Positions 3,972 through 6,886 of a DNA stretch of 6,886 bases are shown one piece after another. Every line of letters begins with the position of its first letter. The first letter of the stretch is position 1. A program made the position numbers and the translations under genes. The notes under the pieces were generated by a model, which was given only the letters and a program-made list of their open reading frames with translations, had not been told where the DNA came from and did no database searches. Origin of the DNA: Thermoanaerobaculia bacterium (lineage in GTDB: Bacteria > Acidobacteriota > Thermoanaerobaculia > Multivoradales > JAHEKO01); contig JARFQS010000483.1 of NCBI GenBank assembly GCA_029287645.1, forward strand, positions 1 through 6,886. The letters are read 5' to 3'.

Positions 3972-6773
3972 ATGTGTAGACGTACGGTCCATGTCTTGGT
4001 GGTTTTTGGCGTGATCTTTGCTGTAGGCCTGGCAGTTTCGGCGCAGACTACCTCGGGCCGTCTCCGAGGAACGGTTCAGGATCCAGATGGGGTTCCGATT
4101 CCGGGAGTCACGATCACGTTGACTGGAGAGACGCTCGCTGGTCAACCGAAGGTTGCGGTCAGCGGAGAGGATGGGAGCTTCCGGTATCCGACCCTGACGC
4201 CAGGGCTCTACAACCTGCTGGCCGAGATGGACGGGTTTCAGGCCCAGACTCTCGAGTCTGTCGCGGTCCAGGTGGGTGGAACGGCAGCAGCCAACTTCGT
4301 GCTCTATGCCGAATTCTCGGAGGCTGTGACGGTTTCGAGTGAGGCGCCGCTGGTGGATGTCACCAGCTCGAGCGCGAGCACGAACTTCTCTCAGGAGCAG
4401 CTCGAGAGCCTTCCTACCCAACGGAATTTCTATGAGCTCATGCAGGTCGCTCCAGGGCTCTCGAAATCCACCGAGGACACGGATCGAACGATCGCCTTTG
4501 GCTCGGACGTCCAGTCCAACTCCTGGTACAACGACGGAATCGAGACCACGGCTCCTGAGACCGGTAGCGGCTGGATCGGCGCCAATCCCGACATGATCCA
4601 GGAGATTCAGGTCATGGCCATTGGTGCGCCGGCGGAGTATGGCAACATGCTCGGAGCCGCTCTCAACGTGGTGACCAAATCGGGGACCAATCAATTCAGG
4701 GGTGGCGGCAATATCTACTGGTACAGCGACTCCCTGGTCGACTCGGACATCAACTTCGATGACCCAGACTTCCCCGAGTACGTGCAGTCCTCTGACTTCT
4801 CGGACTTCACGGCCACCTTCGGCGGCCCGTTCAAGAAGGACCGGGCTTGGTTCTTCGCTGGTTTCGAACGTTGGCGCACCGGCTTCGCCATGCCGGGTGA
4901 AGACCCGGACCTGGTCCCCGAGCAGTATCAAGACCGCTACGACCTGAAGCTGAGCATGCGGATCAACGACAAGAACCTCCTGGACTTCAAGGGTGCTTAC
5001 AACGATTGGGGCTATCCGGCTTCGCCGGATCAGTTCACCGCCCCCTCCGCCAGCGCCGGAGAGATCGGGGACGACACCGTTTGGGGATTGAACTGGCAGT
5101 CGATCTTCAGCGATCGCACCTTCATGGAGGTTCGCTACTCGGGCTGGAGCAGTAACGACGACTTCCTGTCGCAGACCGGCAGCACGGAGCCGGCGTTTAT
5201 CGACTACAACCCCCCAGGGGGAGGTCCGGCGACCTACTCGGGCGGCGTCTGGTGGCCATGGACGTACGACACCTCGACCGATCAGGCGAGCGTCGTGGTG
5301 TCCCACTTCGCTGACGACTTCTTGAAGGGCGACCACGACTTCAAGTTCGGAATCCAGGCCAATTCGGGTGACGCGGCGACCCTCGTCACGCCGTCGATGT
5401 CGGGCACTTACTACTACCACTACACCTACTTCTACGACTACTACGGCACGATCTACCCCTACGAGTACTACTACAAGGTCGTCGGTCAACAGTACTACTA
5501 CGGCAACGAGCAGGAGGCCTGGTCGCTGTTCGTCGATGACTCCTGGGCGGTCAGCGATCGGCTGACCTTGAATCTGGGCCTGCGCTACGACAATCTCACA
5601 GGCAGGGTTCCAGACTTTCCGCGCTTGAATCCGGATGGCAGCCCGAGTGGAGAGACCATTCCCGGCTTCGAGGCCGTCGACTGGCAGAACTGGTCACCTC
5701 GTCTCGGCTTTGCATACAACGCCGGAGCCCAGCGCAAGATGGTGATTCGCGGCTCCTTCGGCGTCTACTACAACGGGAATGTGGGCGGCAACTGGAATAG
5801 TCCACCACCCTTCCCGCCTGTGCTGACCGCCTTTTACGGCGAGTCCTGGGAGGGCCCATTCGACGAAATCGGCTGGACTTGGGAAGCTGGGCAAACCAGT
5901 GTCGACCCGAATCTAGAAGCGCCCCGAACGCTGCAGTACTCCCTGGGCTTCGAACAAGAGCTCGGGACGAAGTACTCGGTGGGTGCCATGGTGGTCTACA
6001 AGGACACGACCAACAACATCGGGTGGAGGATTCTGGACGACGGAGTGTACGATCCCTTCACCTTCACCGATCCTTACAACGGCCGGGAGTATACGTTGTG
6101 GAATGTGGTCGACGATCAGTTCCCGACTGCGATCAAGGGTAACGGTCCGGGAGTCACCTCGGCCGGCGTCAGAGACGACTACTGGCAGAAGTACACAGGA
6201 ATTGTGCTGACGTTCAACCGCCGATTCACCGACTGGTGGGGCATGAACGCCTCCTACACCTACTCGGAGTCGACCGGTTTGAACACCAGGCCCTGGTCGC
6301 AGTGGCAGAACAACCCGATGTACGGCAGCAAGGTCGGATCGAACCCCAACCAGTACTTCAATGTGGACGGTGCGAAGTTGACCGGGGACCGCCCCAATAT
6401 GTTGCGCGTCATGGCTAATTTCAACTTGCCGTGGGACATGCACGCGAACACGGTCGTCAACCTCCAGGACGGTCGACCCTACTACCGAATGATCACGGGG
6501 GACTACGACACGAACAGATCAGGTCAGGGCTACTTCATCGCGGACAACTCGTTGCGCCATGATTTCCAGTACCTGGTGGACTTCGCGATCGGCAAGACCT
6601 TCAACATCCCAGGCAATGGGAGGTTGAAGCTGGACCTGCAGTTCTTCAACCTCCTGAACAACACCGCCACCGATTGGAATCGGACGACTCTGCTGGCCTT
6701 TCCCGACGATTTCATTCCCAGTTGGTGGATGTACCCGAGACGACTCCAGTTGCATCTGGGGTTAGAGTGGTAG
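3972..6773 (+). CDS. Oar-like TonB-dependent outer-membrane receptor
   Basis: This 933-residue protein has a signal peptide (basic MCRR, hydrophobic 6-22, likely cleavage after AVSA at 24). A carboxypeptidase-regulatory-like beta-sandwich follows at about 29-111 (GRLRGTVQDPDGVPIPGV, then DGSFRYPTLTPGLYNL). Residues 117-126 (SEAVTVSSEA) resemble the TonB box in its usual place for Oar-type receptors. A plug domain covers about 127-240 and ends in YGNMLGAALNVVTKSGTNQF, a well-conserved plug-end block. The rest is a 22-strand-type barrel with many alternating aromatic strands, ending in Trp. Role: TonB/ExbBD-energised uptake or binding at the outer membrane; the ligand cannot be named. Length is typical to slightly short for Oar proteins. 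Residues 480-510 hold 16 tyrosines in a predicted surface loop. The only cysteine is Cys2, in the signal peptide. ATG 3972 is chosen because GGAGG (3960-3964) is seven bases upstream and it gives a complete signal peptide. The gene appears monocistronic apart from the leader ORF, with a terminator 33 bases beyond the stop. Confidence 0.93.
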   Translation: MCRRTVHVLVVFGVIFAVGLAVSAQTTSGRLRGTVQDPDGVPIPGVTITLTGETLAGQPKVAVSGEDGSFRYPTLTPGLYNLLAEMDGFQAQTLESVAVQVGGTAAANFVLYAEFSEAVTVSSEAPLVDVTSSSASTNFSQEQLESLPTQRNFYELMQVAPGLSKSTEDTDRTIAFGSDVQSNSWYNDGIETTAPETGSGWIGANPDMIQEIQVMAIGAPAEYGNMLGAALNVVTKSGTNQFRGGGNIYWYSDSLVDSDINFDDPDFPEYVQSSDFSDFTATFGGPFKKDRAWFFAGFERWRTGFAMPGEDPDLVPEQYQDRYDLKLSMRINDKNLLDFKGAYNDWGYPASPDQFTAPSASAGEIGDDTVWGLNWQSIFSDRTFMEVRYSGWSSNDDFLSQTGSTEPAFIDYNPPGGGPATYSGGVWWPWTYDTSTDQASVVVSHFADDFLKGDHDFKFGIQANSGDAATLVTPSMSGTYYYHYTYFYDYYGTIYPYEYYYKVVGQQYYYGNEQEAWSLFVDDSWAVSDRLTLNLGLRYDNLTGRVPDFPRLNPDGSPSGETIPGFEAVDWQNWSPRLGFAYNAGAQRKMVIRGSFGVYYNGNVGGNWNSPPPFPPVLTAFYGESWEGPFDEIGWTWEAGQTSVDPNLEAPRTLQYSLGFEQELGTKYSVGAMVVYKDTTNNIGWRILDDGVYDPFTFTDPYNGREYTLWNVVDDQFPTAIKGNGPGVTSAGVRDDYWQKYTGIVLTFNRRFTDWWGMNASYTYSESTGLNTRPWSQWQNNPMYGSKVGSNPNQYFNVDGAKLTGDRPNMLRVMANFNLPWDMHANTVVNLQDGRPYYRMITGDYDTNRSGQGYFIADNSLRHDFQYLVDFAIGKTFNIPGNGRLKLDLQFFNLLNNTATDWNRTTLLAFPDDFIPSWWMYPRRLQLHLGLEW

Positions 6774-6805
6774 CTGTGTAGATAGGGAAGTTCTTCCTCA
6801 TGATC

Positions 6806-6838
6806 CGGGCGGCGGGTGGTTCCGCCGCCCGTTCTTTT
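6806..6838 (+). terminator. Intrinsic terminator after TonB receptor gene
   Basis: CGGGCGGCGG (6806-6815) and CCGCCGCCCG (6822-6831) form a perfect 10-bp stem with loop GTGGTT, followed at once by TTCTTTT (6832-6838). It begins 33 bases after the receptor stop codon. This is the most convincing terminator in the window and indicates that the receptor transcript ends here. Confidence 0.88.
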
Positions 6839-6874
6839 GCCGCGCAACGATTTCAGCCCATTGGAGGGAGACTC

Positions 6875-6886
6875 ATGACCGAGCCC
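6875..6886 (+). CDS. Start of a downstream gene (MTEP..., runs off right edge)
   Basis: An ATG at 6875 is preceded by GGAGGG (6863-6868) with a six-base gap, a strong ribosome-binding site, and opens MTEP to the window end. Only four codons are visible, so no product can be named. It follows the terminator at 6806-6838 and has about 36 bases between T-tract and ATG, so its promoter must be very close, lie within the terminator region, or depend on read-through. Confidence 0.6.

Noticed and set aside
3828..5489. 553-codon open frame on the minus strand opposite the TonB receptor
   Set aside because: It lies antisense to a clearly real receptor gene and its Val/Arg-rich sequence is typical of the complement of a high-GC coding region.

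Overview
The window is high-GC bacterial DNA. It carries two complete genes that diverge from a shared intergenic region, one gene cut by the left edge, and the first codons of another at the right edge. The best taxonomic guess is Acidobacteriota or a relative. This rests on the pairing of an Oar-like TonB-dependent receptor (carboxypeptidase-regulatory domain, plug, barrel) with an inner-membrane-anchored AlkP-superfamily hydrolase fused to TPRs, both of which are common there. No rRNA or other marker is present, so the assignment is an inference.

Layout. Positions 437 to 1 (minus strand) hold the N-terminal 145 codons of a GcvT-like, folate-binding aminomethyltransferase-family protein. 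Positions 438-1231 are about 800 bases without a credible gene. They contain a 19-bp hairpin, a six-unit array of G-rich octamers with G-quadruplex potential, two nearly identical 145-bp direct repeats 247 bp apart, each with a 58-nt palindromic element that can fold as a cloverleaf, and a hairpin just after the next gene. Positions 3607 to 1232 (minus) encode a 791-residue membrane-anchored sulfatase-like protein with a long TPR tail. Its nucleophile position is Thr and the protein has no cysteine, so it is unlikely to be a true formylglycine sulfatase. Positions 3608-3971 are the divergent regulatory region, with dyad sequences and a 19-codon leader ORF that ends 2 nt before the receptor start. 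Positions 3972-6773 (plus) encode a 933-residue Oar-like TonB-dependent receptor with a striking tyrosine-rich predicted surface loop. A strong intrinsic terminator follows at 6806-6838, and a new gene begins at 6875.

How the parts may work together. The receptor would import or bind a ligand at the outer membrane, powered by TonB. The divergent hydrolase would face the periplasm and act on a phospho- or sulfo-ester, with its TPRs binding partner proteins. A joint job is suggested only by the shared promoter region. The GcvT-like protein is a cytoplasmic one-carbon enzyme separated from the others by the repeat-rich spacer, and probably unrelated. I do not see a clearly new multi-gene system. 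The unusual material is the repeat region, the leader ORF and the tyrosine-rich loop.
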